From assembly GCA_014843695.1 (NCBI GenBank), contig CM026398.1:16987593-17051592 (forward strand): a stretch of 64,000 nucleotides of DNA, in the 5' to 3' direction. The notes under the pieces are model-generated. The model ran no database searches. It worked only from the letters and a program-made list of their open reading frames with translations, and had not been told where the DNA came from. Origin of the DNA: Archivesica marissinica (lineage: Eukaryota > Mollusca > Bivalvia > Venerida > Vesicomyidae). The position numbers and the translations under genes are program-made. Shown here one piece after another: positions 35,103 through 45,581 of this stretch; position 1 is the first letter of the stretch; every line of letters starts with the position of its first letter.

Positions 35103-35491
35103 CTTTTTTTTTACAGTTTTACAGTCCTAAGAGAAACATTACTTTATAAACCATTTTAGGATTCAGCTTTGTATTATGCCAATCAATGTATCTATGATTT
35201 GCTAGATTTTCGTGCCTTATGGGCGTAAAGACACTTTAGATGTTTTTATTAGTGATATTGTAAAGCCATCCTTTGTTTCTGATTTCGATAAACGTCTCAA
35301 GAGACGCGTCTGTCTCTGTTGAGTGTGTTTAGCAAACTATTTGATAACATATTTATTTGTAATATTGCAGGATTCATAATTAATGGTTTTGTATGGCTGC
35401 TAAAAGCCTTGGTGATTAATGAGTCGGAACAAAATTATTCAAACTAAAAATAATGCATGTTAACGACTTTTACAATGTGATATATCTCTGC

Positions 35492-36062
35492 AGTAATGTA
35501 TGTATTAATCGTAGAATCAAATAAGCCAGGTATTGAAGCGGCTCCGCTACGGCATCACCGCATAGTAATGTATGTATTAATCGTAGAATCAAATAAGCCA
35601 GGTATTGAAGCGGCTCCGCTACGGCATCACCGCATAGTAATGTATGTATTAATCATAGAATCAAATAAGCCAGGTTTTGAAGCGGCTCTGCTACGGCATC
35701 ACCGCATAGTAATGTATGTATTAATCGTAGAATCAAATAAGCCAGGTTTGAAGCGGCTCCGCTACGGCATCACCGCATAGTAATGTATGTATTAATCATA
35801 GAATCAAATAAGCCAGGTTTTGAAGCGGGACGGCATCACCGCATAGTAATGTATGTATTAATCATAGAATCAAATAAGCCAGGTTTTGAAGCGGCTCTGC
35901 TACGGCATCACCGCATAGTAATGTATGTATTAATCATAGAATCAAATAAGCCAGGTTTTGAAGCAGCTCCGCTACGGCATCACCGCATAGTAATTTTTGT
36001 ATTAATCGTAGAATCAAATAAGCCAGGTTTTGAAGCGGGCTCCGCTACGGCATCACCGCATA
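35492..36062. repeat. 72-bp minisatellite, 8 copies
   Basis: Core tagtaatgtatgtattaatc, gtagaatcaaataagccagg, ttttgaagcggctccgctac, ggcatcaccgca. One copy has lost ctccgctac (near 35826). The 24-residue repeat frame (start MYVLIVESNKPGFEA) breaks at indels and is not a gene. Confidence 0.95.
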
Positions 36063-36189
36063 ACAATTACAAATCTGACCACTTTGATAATCCCTGCGAA
36101 ACTGTAGCAATCGCAAAACAGGGTGTGCAAACAATACTGAAATGCTGGTCTTCAATCCAATAACACTGCTGACACGTTGATTGGCCTGT

Positions 36190-36285
36190 GAATCCAGGAG
36201 TCATGAGTTTGATCCTCCGTCTGACCTTAGCCTACAGAACAAATTGGATGAATGTGCAAACAACATAGATCCAGATCTCTTAAAT
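36190..36285. mobile_element. SINE-2 head remnant joined to a stem-core fragment
   Basis: gaatccaggagtcatgagtt, tgatcctccgtctgacctta is a diverged SINE-2 head. From 36243, aaattggatgaatgtgcaaa, caacatagatccagatct is the left arm of the stem-core family, truncated afterwards. Confidence 0.5.
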
Positions 36286-36854
36286 GGCCTACGAGAGTTA
36301 AATTTGATGGATTTACATAAATATATACCAACAAGGAACTTTTTTTTTGTACCTTCATAGATTACATGAAATCACCAGTAGCTTTGTAAATGAAATGGTG
36401 GCTGTATTTTTTCCCCGCGGGGGACACTGTGGCCTATGAAAGTTCAGTTTGATAGATTTATATTGGGTGATTTCCCCGCTAAACAAGTGTATCTGTTTCC
36501 AAAGAACTATTTCTGGCAAAATAATTGAGTGTCATTAGACGTTGAGTAAAATGTGTGAGCCAAATAATATCCTGATTAAGGTGACTAAACACAAGACAAT
36601 CTTGGTGTGATATCCTTCCACACATCTCCAGGGACATTAAATCCCAGAAAAGAAATAGAGCCTTAGCTGAGATATTGTTATTTTATTGGCACATATGGCA
36701 ATATAAAGCAGACTTGTACATTGTACTTCTGAAATCAATGATTGGCCAATGTTGGATGAATGATTACAAGTTATCAATCATGTGCTTCGTTAACAGCCAA
36801 GCCAATCTGAACGTGACATAATATTGGAAATTATTATGCAACTTGGGCACTGCA
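36286..36854. other. No recognisable feature
   Basis: Unassigned AT-rich DNA with no inverted ends or gene. Confidence 0.4.
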
Positions 36855-37400
36855 ATACAAATACGGTCAAATCTACTTGAAGATTTCGGCAGTGCTAGAC
36901 ACATACAGTCAAGTCTATTGGAGGACTTTGGCACTGCTAGACAAATACTGGTAAATCTACTAGATGGCTTCTATACAGGCAAGTCTAGTTGAAGATTTCG
37001 GCACTGCTAGACACATACAGTCAAGTCTATTGGAGGACTTTGGCACTGCTAGACAAATACTGGTAAATCTACTAGATGGCTTCTATACAGGCAAGTCTAC
37101 TTGAAGATTTCGGCACTGCTAGACACATACAGTCAAGTCTATTGGATGACTTTGGCACTGCTAGACACATACAGTCAAGTCTATTGGATGACTTTGGCAC
37201 TGCTAGACACATACAGTTAAGTGTATTGGATGACTTTGGCACTGCTAGACAAATACTGGTAAATCTACTAGATGGCTTCTATACAGGCAAGTCCACTTGA
37301 AGATTTCGGCATTGCTAGACAAATACAGTCAAGTCTATTGTATGACTTCGGGCACTGCTAGACAAATACTGGTAAATCTACTAGATGGCTTCTATAAATC
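36855..37400. repeat. 42-bp minisatellite with a trimeric order
   Basis: Core acagtcaagtctattggatg, actttggcactgctagacac, at. Variants (gatttcggc; ctggtaaatctactagatgg) come in an order of three, giving a roughly 126-bp higher-order unit at the left part (36880-37110). Three near-identical monomers follow at 37126-37250. Confidence 0.9.
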
Positions 37401-37431
37401 AACTAGAATACTAGTAACCTGGTGAACAAGG

Positions 37432-37585
37432 CTAGCCTGTGAACAGGCGTCGATATATTTTGCATGATCAGTCAAATAAATATATTTTAACACCGAGACT
37501 ATTAATTAGACCGTATTGAGCTTCTGGTCATATCATTTTGCCAGAAGTTAAAAAGTGAAAAATCGACAGACTGGAACCCAGGCTA
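37432..37585 (+). mobile_element. AGCCTGGG element, short internal-deletion form
   Basis: CTAGCCTGTGAACAGGCGTC at the left and ctggaacccaggcta at the right. GAACAAGG and GAACCAGG (7 of 8) flank it. It retains about 100 bp of the left and 55 bp of the right of the 21031-21704 element, joined at catatcattttg. Confidence 0.78.
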
Positions 37586-37779
37586 GAACCAGGCTCTCTA
37601 TTTTACAAAGAGGGTGCACTATTAATTCATACCACATATTAGAACAAACTGATCAAATTCTTGTATGGAGATGATTAGCCAATTAATTCACCATGACATT
37701 CAGATTGTTATATCATGATCATTCTGAAAGCAATCAGGATTCACTAGACTAATTATTCCTTGAGGTAACAGATCAACTA

Positions 37780-38020
37780 TTAACCCATTCAACACCAAGT
37801 AACTCACATGGACTGGTCCATGATATTCATAAACCAATAAATGAATCAGAAAATCACATTTGGACAAGTTCATTTATCAAAATGGGTAATTATGTCTAAA
37901 AATAGTCATATCACTGGCAAAAAGTGCAGATCCTGATGAGACGGCTCGTCACGAGCCGGCTCATCTGGATCTACACTTTTTGTAAGCCTATTTAGAGGTA
38001 TGTGGTGTTGAAAGGGTTAA
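37780..38020 (+). mobile_element. TTAA-MITE, complete, young subfamily
   Basis: TTAACCCATTCAACACCAAG to ggtgttgaaagggttaa, with TTAA at both ends and the perfect core stem cggctcgtcacgagccg. Confidence 0.92.
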
Positions 38021-38355
38021 TCATGTTAGCCGGTTGATGGATAACCAGTTGACCAGCAGGCTCATATATTCAGTTTATTATTCAGTTCTAACCATAACAG
38101 CAGTATTTTATAATGTCAATCGAACGTATTGCTCCCAATAAATGCTCCCTCCCCAATACCCCCCCCCCCCCAATAACCCTCTTCATATTTCAAAAAATGT
38201 AATGAAATCAAAGTTTTACAGTCATTGTAATTGCATAGTTATCCAATAATTAATCAATTGTTATGTAATCCAAACTTGAATGTTTAAACTTTAACTGTAA
38301 TCGCAATAAGTGTTATCTAACGGACGGACATCTGTAGTAAACACAAGCAAAACAC

Positions 38356-38643
38356 ACGGATTTGTAGTCCAGTGGTAACACGCTGGACTGGTAATCCAGG
38401 GATCGCAGGTTCGATCCCCCGTCTGACCCTAATAAAATTAACCGTTTTTCAGTTGGGACATTAAACCGAAGTCTTGTGTCGGTGCTGTACACCGTGCACG
38501 TAAAAGAACCAGAGGAGACTCTTGAATGGGTATCGGTCTGTATCATTGCACTATCCTCCAAAAATCTAAAATGACTAATCTCTTCAGGAGCCGTCGCTCA
38601 TATGGGCAACCGGTAGCGACAATAAATAAACGTAATACACACA
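38356..38643 (+). mobile_element. SINE-2, full-length
   Basis: Head acggatttgtagtccagtgg with A box TAGTCCAGTGG and B box GGTTCGATCCC. Body and tail as in the 3182 copy. caaaacaca occurs just before the head and again after the tail, a possible target-site duplication that is hard to separate from the A-rich tail. Confidence 0.88.
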
Positions 38644-38786
38644 CAAAACACAATGGACGTCACTTGTAACTTCAAACAGCTTGTATTGTTAAATGTTTAG
38701 GCACAGTTTCCAAAAATAATTCAACCTAATTTTGTATCCTTCCAAGGTTAATGTAGCTAACTACTATATCAGTTTATTTAAACTTG

Positions 38787-39036
38787 CTGTCAGATTAGCG
38801 CAGTGGTTAGCGTGCTCGCTTCTCACCAATGCAACCCGGGTTCGATCCTCGGACTGGGAAGTATGTGAGATGGTACGGTGGTTCGCCAGATCGGACAGGT
38901 GGGTTTTCTCCGGGTACTCCGGTTTCCCCCCACAAGAGTGACCACATTTACGCTTTCATCCGCGCCAACAAGAGTGATTTAATATAAGTTGTTAAAACTT
39001 GCTTCGCAATCGTTGTAAAATATATAAAGTTTAAAC
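38787..39036 (+). mobile_element. SINE-3, full-length
   Basis: A box TTAGCGCAGTGG, B box GGGTTCGATCC, body gggttttctccgggtactcc, and tail gagtgatttaatataagttg, gcttcgcaatcgttgtaaaa. Best copy for defining the family. Confidence 0.88.
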
Positions 39037-39892
39037 TACATGGTTGTATGCCTAAAACCATCTGGTGAGCAACTGAACAATTTTAATGGTTTGAATCTCC
39101 CGTTTTATATATATATTTTGCTCCAGTTATTGCTAGAATTGATTAGGAGGGTACCATAATGATTCTATCCACTCAGAAAGGTCTATATAAACAATCTGCT
39201 GTCAAAATATAGCTGCCCCACACAAAACCTGTTCACTGATTCTCATTGCGTTACTTGCCATTTCATTGCGTCACTTGCCATTTCATCACGCTAGATACGC
39301 GCTCTGAAGAACAATTACGGTGCAAGTGTTTTACGTAATCCTGCAAGTTCCGTACTACATAATGGTCGAAGTTCCATGTGTATTAAATTTGCCGTGACAA
39401 AAAGGAACTACTTGCGATATGCTTCTGCTTGAGTGCTGTATCGCAGGTAATCAGGTCTGAGCACGATTTCAACATCCGAAGAAAACGAGGCAAGAAGAAT
39501 TAAGAATGTCAGAAACCAATTCTATAATACAGATCACTGAACCTGTGCTGACAGAAAAGATAAATAAACAAATCGTCTCATAAAATACATAAAGATACAT
39601 CATATTGGTTAACAAAACATGGAAAATTAATTACCGATATACAGTAGGCAAGATTTAAAGGAAATCGTTGCCTGATTATCACGAGAAGTTTCTAATGTGT
39701 ATTGACTTTAGAATTAGATGATTGTAATAGATGCCCAAGCCCAACGTTGAGGATAGGCGAGAATTAGATTAAAACCCCCAAAACAATTGTACTTTTCAAA
39801 CAGCAGTTTGTCTTTATTCTATATTGTTCTACATTATTATGTATGAGAGTTGAATCAGTTTGTGATCATAATGGTCTCCAGATCAATGCTAA
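39037..39892. other. No recognisable feature
   Basis: Unassigned. Contains a short direct repeat cattgcgtcacttgccattt near 39247-39285, and otherwise no detected structure or gene. Confidence 0.4.
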
Positions 39893-40136
39893 TTAACCCA
39901 TTCAACCCAAAGTAACTGATATGGACTAGTGTATGATATTTTTAGACCAATAAATTAATAAGAAAATTACCTTTGGACCAGTTCATTTATCAAAATGGGT
40001 AATTTTATCTAAAAATAGTAGTAATTATGAATGGCAAAAAGTGCAGATCCTGATGAGACGGCTTGACACGAGCCGGCTCTTCTGGATCTACACTTTTGTA
40101 AGCCTATTTAGAGGCCTGTAGTGTTGAAAGGGTTAA
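39893..40136 (+). mobile_element. TTAA-MITE, older subfamily
   Basis: TTAACCCATTCAACCCAAAG to agtgttgaaagggttaa. Core stem mutated (acggcttgacacgagccggc). Markers tgatatttttagaccaataa match the copies at 29187 and 50762. Confidence 0.88.
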
Positions 40137-40187
40137 GTCATGGGAAATATCATATTTATATTCGATGTCTACATAATTATATGTGTA

Positions 40188-40380
40188 CAGTCTACATCCG
40201 TTATGTCGAATTCCATCGGACCGATCAAAATACTTGACATAACGAAAGTTAGACTTAACGAAATTCTATATAAACGTAGCCAGTTATATGTAAAATGATA
40301 AAGTCTGAAACGGGACTTTGATCCGACTTCGAGATAACCGGAGAATTCCTAATCGACTTTGACATAGCGGATGTAGACTG
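40188..40380 (+). mobile_element. CAGTCTACATCC MITE
   Basis: CAGTCTACATCCGTTATGTC to gacatagcggatgtagactg, flanked by TA. Internal cgggactttgatccgacttc. Inverted relative to 16301. Confidence 0.85.
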
Positions 40381-40482
40381 TATTTACTATAGCAATCAAA
40401 CGCCAGGATATTGTTCTAAAACTACCAAAGTATCTTCTAGGTTACTCTTTGATTGTGCAGCATGACAGTTTGAATATACCTG
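40381..40482. repeat. Flank shared with 16198-16300 (inverted)
   Basis: tttactatagcaatcaaacg, ccaggatattgttctaaaac, taccaaagtatcttctaggt and gattgtgcagcatgacagtt match the reverse complement of the 16-kb flank with very few differences. Confidence 0.85.
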
Positions 40483-40904
40483 TATATTAATTGCTAATTG
40501 CATTTTCATCATATGTTTCAATAGAGTCTGTAATAAGAGTCGGCTGATACACTGCTATCTACATATATATGTATGCTCATAGAAATACCCCTTAGATCGA
40601 TTGATTCTTAAAAGCGAACATACTTCCTAACATTGCTGAATTCATTATAAAGTGGACTTCAGTGTTTTCGTTATATGATGGACTTTCTAACAATGATGAA
40701 TTCATTTTCTTTTATACTTTTCATTGAATGCTTGAGGTTTCGCAGTGAAAGAAAATGCTTAATAAATCTTTCACCGTTTTGAAACAGTGGAAGATAATAT
40801 ATTTTTTCCCACTGATTGTGTTTCGTATTCCACTGCGTTTGCATGTACATTTGTATTTTAGCTATTTTCTGACAATCATGATAAGTTCGTTAAAAATAAT
40901 ATGT

Positions 40905-41062
40905 TGTAATGAATTTGTTTTTTCTGTCGTTTTCAATATTGACAGCAGTCAATTTATGTTCTAATAAATTTGTTTTTTCTGTCGTTTTCAATATTGACAG
41001 CAGTCAATTTATGTTCTAATGAATTTGTTTTGTCTGTCATTTTCAATATTTACAGCAGACAG
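40905..41062. repeat. About 54-bp triplication
   Basis: aatgaatttgttttttctgt, cgttttcaatattgacagca, gtcaatttatgttct occurs three times, the last with changes (gttttgtctgtcattt). Two short plus-strand frames here are repeat products. Confidence 0.9.
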
Positions 41063-41249
41063 ACACTAACTCAAATATTATACCGGACCTATTTTTTATG
41101 GCTAACATTTGCACTAGCATTAGTGGTTGTGTTTTGTAGTGAAATGAGACTCTAGGCAGAGGTAGTAAAAATGAATAAAATTTGATAAATAATATTAGCC
41201 AAAATCATAAAAGAAAAATAAGGATTTGTCTTTATTAGTGTAAGATGGG

Positions 41250-41906
41250 GGACACCTGCACTTTACCGGTACGTATTAAATGGAATAAAGACACGCACGA
41301 AGCGCGTCTCTAGGCACACGAAGCGTGCTTTTTAGCGCGTTAGGCGCCTCCAGCGCCCTATACTGGAGGCGCCTATAGAGAGGCACGCGCAAGCGTGTCT
41401 ATCTCTTAAAATAGGGTTCAGATTGCGAAAATACCTTCAAAAATGAGTTCTCCGTTAACAATTATGGTTAATATTCATTAATATTAATGAATAAACATTA
41501 AATAGAAAAGAATCGACACAAGTACAAGACAGAAATATTACGCCGCCATATTGATTTGTTCATCAGCTGTTGTGTCACGTGATTTCTCGTGACCCGGAAA
41601 TGACGTAATATCAGGTCAGTGGGCGTTCTTAAGTTTGTTTTGTAAACAAATATACATGTGCTACACATAAAATGTCAAACTCTGCATTAATTTAGTCACA
41701 AGTTTATAAACCACTCTTATTGGGGGCTGCCGCCCCCACACCCCCGCTGAAATGCCGAATCCTCCCCCCCGTGGCCATTTATTTACATTCGCTTGATCGC
41801 TTGACAACGTCCGCGCACCTGCTGAGCACTGCGCATAACGTCTGCGCACTTGCTGAGCATGCGCAGTGCTTGTAAATATTGCGTACCGGTAAAGTGCATT
41901 CTATCC
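41250..41906. mobile_element. MULE-like element with 9-bp TSD and CpG-rich hairpin
   Basis: Direct repeats TAAGATGGG lie at 41241-41249 and 41907-41915. Termini GGACACC... and ...ctatcc lead into a perfect 17-bp inverted repeat, TGCACTTTACCGGTACG (41257-41273) and CGTACCGGTAAAGTGCA (41882-41898). Inside is a perfect 13-bp hairpin TAGGCGCCTCCAG/CTGGAGGCGCCTA (41341-41375, 9-nt loop) and a right part with repeated tgctgagca/tgcgca words. A 9-bp duplication is usual for Mutator-like elements. No transposase is present, so the superfamily is inferred from duplication length alone. Confidence 0.75.
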
Positions 41907-42220
41907 TAAGATGGGATATTTGATTGCATCTTGTGATCACCGAAATATATTTACAAATTTAGGTGATTACCTGGTGAAATAAACTCCAGTTATAAACCAG
42001 TAAACACAAATATACCGGTACTCTATATATGGTGGATTTCCAATTACGGTTGATTTCATTATAAGGTGGACATCCTCTGCTGTACCGTTACAGAATACCC
42101 TAATTACTTCCAGAATTCCCCACAGTCTTTGTGTTTATTTTGAATTATGGCCCAGGAATTCTTACATGTTTAGATAACCAAACCATTTAATGGATTTATC
42201 TAAAAGTGTGTGTAGAAAAA
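41907..42220. other. No recognisable feature
   Basis: Unassigned spacer after the 9-bp target duplication. Confidence 0.4.
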
Positions 42221-42398
42221 TATCTTATTGGCTCTTGGTACTAATGATAGCTTTACTGATGTCAAAATAACCAACTGGTTTCTGACTGACCGTGACTGGC
42301 TTATCCTAATATCTTATTGACACTTGGTACTAATGATAGATTTACTGATGTCAAAATAACCAACTGGTTTCTGACTGACCTCGACTGGCTTATCCTGT
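42221..42398. repeat. Tandem duplication of 89 bp
   Basis: tatcttattg...cttggtactaatgatag, tttactgatgtcaaaataac and caactggtttctgactgacc occur at offset 89, with about six differences. Confidence 0.9.
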
Positions 42399-42679
42399 TA
42401 TCCAGATATGGAAATAAGAAAGCTGTTCTGGGCAGAAAAACTAATTATACTTGGAGATGCTTCTGATGGGGTTGGTATTTAGCTGTACAGGATATTATTG
42501 CAGTCAAAAATAGCTGCATTTAAATAAAACATTAAGAGACGAACATCTTAAGCAGTAGTTTGCTGTTGGTTATTACCAGGAAATTTACGTTCAAGTGTTT
42601 GTCGGCACTTATTGTCATTCAGCATCTTAGCTCGACTGAGCCACGGCTCAATGTCACGATTGTACCCTTGTAACCAACT

Positions 42680-42711
42680 TTAACCCTTTCAACACTACAG
42701 GCCTCTAAATA

Positions 42712-42751
<40 letters not shown>
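42680..42751. repeat. TTAA-MITE end fused to a (TC)n microsatellite
   Basis: TTAACCCTTTCAACACTACA, ggcctctaaataggctt ends abruptly in a pure TC run of about 35 bp (42716-42750). The rest of the MITE is gone. Confidence 0.8.
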
Positions 42752-42755
<4 letters not shown>

Positions 42756-43204
42756 CACATATCTAGGTCACCTGTCAAATTATAGGAAATGTTCATAAGC
42801 ACTGTAGCAACTCATATATTTGACCCGATTTACAATAATTTGTTATGTCAAGGAACGTTGTAACTGAGTTTATTTATTTATTAATTAAATTATTGCATTT
42901 CTGTAGCGAATATTGGCAAACAAAGTATGCACTGTATTTAATATATAATTAATTATATTCTATACAAGTTTCTCTTTTTCACAATTTTTATGTCAACCCC
43001 CATGTATAATCGTGCGATACTGTTGCAGTTTACCGAACGTTGCCCTTGGAAAAAGTGCATTGCGACACTGCATAGGAAGAATAATTTGAGCAGACATGGA
43101 AACAATAAAATATCCCCTCTTTTGTCTCCAATAATTTTTTGGAAATGTTATGCAAGAGGCATTGTTACAAACATAATTAACTAACTAACCCTTACTGTAC
43201 TGGA

Positions 43205-43545
43205 AACGAGTATATTCGATTTTGCAAACGGCATAGAGCCAGAGATCAGATGGCACAGAATGTGGAAGTCGTGATAGCGCAGTGGATGCGCGTTCGCTTC
43301 AGGTGCGAAAGGTCCGGAGTTCGAGCCCCACTGGAGCCGTTACGATTGTGCCCTTAGGCAAGGCATTTAAATTCCACGTTGCCTCTTCTCTCTCCCTCGT
43401 GGCGATGGATTCCATCAGGAATGAGGTCTCGAGAGTGATTTATATAAGTTGAAATAACTTGTTTCGCAATCGAGCTAAAATAAATTTGTATAAACAGAAC
43501 GTGCACAGAACGTGCCATCTGATCAGGCTCTACGCTATTCAGAAT
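43205..43545. mobile_element. Stem-core repeat split by SINE-1
   Basis: gattttgcaaacggcataga, gccagagatcagatggcaca lies to the left and gtgccatctgatcaggctct, acgctattcagaatagcaaa lies to the right of a SINE-1. The two halves are the arms of one imperfect palindrome. Confidence 0.65.
43263..43493 (+). mobile_element. SINE-1, full-length reference copy
   Basis: Head ggaagtcgtgatagcgcagt with A box TAGCGCAGTGG and B-box region GAGTTCGAGCCCC. Body cccttaggcaaggcatttaa, ttgcctcttctctctccctc and ggattccatcaggaatgagg. Tail aacttgtttcgcaatcgagc, taaaataaatttgtataa. Flanks acagaatgt and acagaacgt (8 of 9) look like the target-site duplication. Confidence 0.9.
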
Positions 43546-43794
43546 AGCAAACAACATACCATCCATACTCGTTTCTATGGCGATCTCGCCGATAAGCTGG
43601 CCCCCTTACTTTGGTCCTGAAATCATCTTTGATGTTGATCAACATTTAATGGACACCAGATACAAGTATTAATTGCATGTTTGGCCAGTGCAAGTTGAAG
43701 ACATGTTTAGTGTCAGAGTGCTTTCTTTTCTAAAAACGGAATTATGGATACCATTTAAATACATTAAAAATTTTTTTTAATTTATGTTTTATTT

Positions 43795-43884
43795 TTCTTA
43801 ACACTCATTTATAAGATGGGAAACCACTTTGAGGTCCTAATGTGGGGCAAATAACTAGTCTTATAGGCGAGTATGGGTGGTAGA
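43795..43884 (+). mobile_element. ACCRTATTTACT element, right end only
   Basis: aaccactttgaggtcctaat, aactagtcttataggcgagt, atgggtggta matches the right end of the element at 13333-13973. Confidence 0.5.
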
Positions 43885-43987
43885 TGCTGATCAGACAGTG
43901 TTACGCCGTTGCTGATCTACATTTAGGTTGTGTGCACATTACTTTTAATTTATTCAGCTGTGAAATGGTTACTTAATGCTAACATCA

Positions 43988-44480
43988 GGTCTCATTCTAG
44001 AAGGCGACTTGGTCCTGACTTTCGCCTTCTGGGGGCCCCACTTCTCCTTTTTAAATTTTTGTTACAATTTTCATACAAAATTGTGTCCAGTAAAATACAC
44101 TCGCCCATTATAAAGCACTACTTCTGTTCATATGTTCTATATAATGCTCATATCGTGTATTTTAACCCTATTTTGTTAAATAACACCATTTAACCCATTC
44201 AACACCAAGTAACTCACATGGACTGGTCCATGATATTCATAAACCAATAAATGAATCAGAAAATCACATTTGGACAAGTTCATTTATCAAAATGGGTAAT
44301 TATGTCTAAAAATAGTCATATCACTGGCAAAAAGTGCAGATCCTGATGAGACGGCTCGTCACGAGCCGGCTCATCTGGATCTACACTTTTTGTAAGCCTA
44401 TTTAGAGGTCTGTGGTGTTGAAAGGGTTAAAGACGCAATTGCGCGCTTTCTCACTTCTCCCCAAACTTCTGAACATAGGC
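43988..44480 (+). mobile_element. GGWTCATTCTAG element with TTAA-MITE inside
   Basis: ggtctcattctagaaggcga, cttctgggggccccacttct, cgcccattataaagcactac and ttttaaccctattttgttaa, then TTAA-MITE, then gcgcgctttctcacttctcc. The right terminus is decayed. Same order as 14404-14697. Confidence 0.75.
44190..44430 (+). mobile_element. TTAA-MITE, complete, young subfamily
   Basis: TTAACCCATTCAACACCAAG to ggtgttgaaagggttaa, occupying the TTAA that is empty in the 14404 element. Confidence 0.92.
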
Positions 44481-44685
44481 ATTGAATTGAATAGCAATAT
44501 GTAGAGTTAATAAATGGAAGTGCAATATTGCAAATTCTAGACATAGATACCAAAGTGAAGTTATGTCATTCAGTTATTGTTGCCAAGCAACAATGGAAAT
44601 TGTCATAAATGCAGCATGTCCATGCTCATTTCCATTGTTTAATCATCATTTCATGTTAAATCATTTGCTTCTATTCGTATAGACC

Positions 44686-44850
44686 TATAAAAGAGACATT
44701 AGAGTGGGGGAAAAGGAAATTTGTGCAGAATGTAATTTCCTATACCATTGTTTGTCCCAAATATTTACCACAGAAACAAATAATTCAACTGTTAAATGTT
44801 CAGTGTATGACATAGTAGTAAATTTAAACATAATAGGTGAAACAGCACAT
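44686..44850 (+). mobile_element. TTAAAGYGACA element, left part (diverged)
   Basis: taaaagagacattagagtgg, gcagaatgtaatttcctata and caaatatttaccaca follow the left part of 62560-63081. Further on, acatgtatcatgaata at 44848 matches gcgtgtatcatgaata at 62755. The 21-bp array begins at this word. Confidence 0.5.
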
Positions 44851-45581
44851 GTATCATGAATATAGATGTGTGATCCATGAATATAGATGTGTGATCCATG
44901 AATATAGATGTCATGAATATAGATGTGTGATCCATGAATATAGATGTGTGATCCATGAATATAGATGGATGTGTGATCCATGGATATAGATGTGTGATCC
45001 ATGAATATAGATGTGTGATCCATGAATATAGATGTGTGATCCATGAATATAGATGTCATGAATATAGATGTGTGATCCATGAATATAGATGTCATGAATA
45101 TAAATGTGTGATCCATGGATATAGATGTGTGATCCATGAATATAGATGTGTGATCCATGAATATAGATGTCATGAATATAGATGTGTGATCCATGAATAT
45201 AGATGTGTGATCCATGAATATAGATGTGTGATCCATGGATATAGATGTGTGATCCATGAATATAGATGTGTGATCCATGAATATAGATGTGTGATCCATG
45301 AATATAGATGTGTGATCCATGAATATAGATGTGTGGTGATCCATGAATATAGTGTGATCCATGAATATAGATGTGTGGTGATCCATGAATATAGATGTGT
45401 GATCCATGAATATAGATATGTGATCCATGATGTGTGATCCATGAATATAGATGTGTGATCCATGAATATAGATGTGTGATCCATGAATATAGATGTGTGA
45501 TCCATGATTATAGATGTGTGATTCATGATGTGTGATCCATGAATATAGATGTGTGATCCATGAATATAGATGTGTGATCCA
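44850..45581. repeat. 21-bp minisatellite, left block
   Basis: Core gatccatgaatatagatgtg, t, with shortened units (tcatgaatatagatg). The period divides by 3, so long Asp/His/Ser/Met-rich frames appear on both strands; they are repeat products. Confidence 0.95.

Noticed and set aside
38158..38172. Poly-C run as a structural element
   Set aside because: Single homopolymer; also a likely sequencing-error site.
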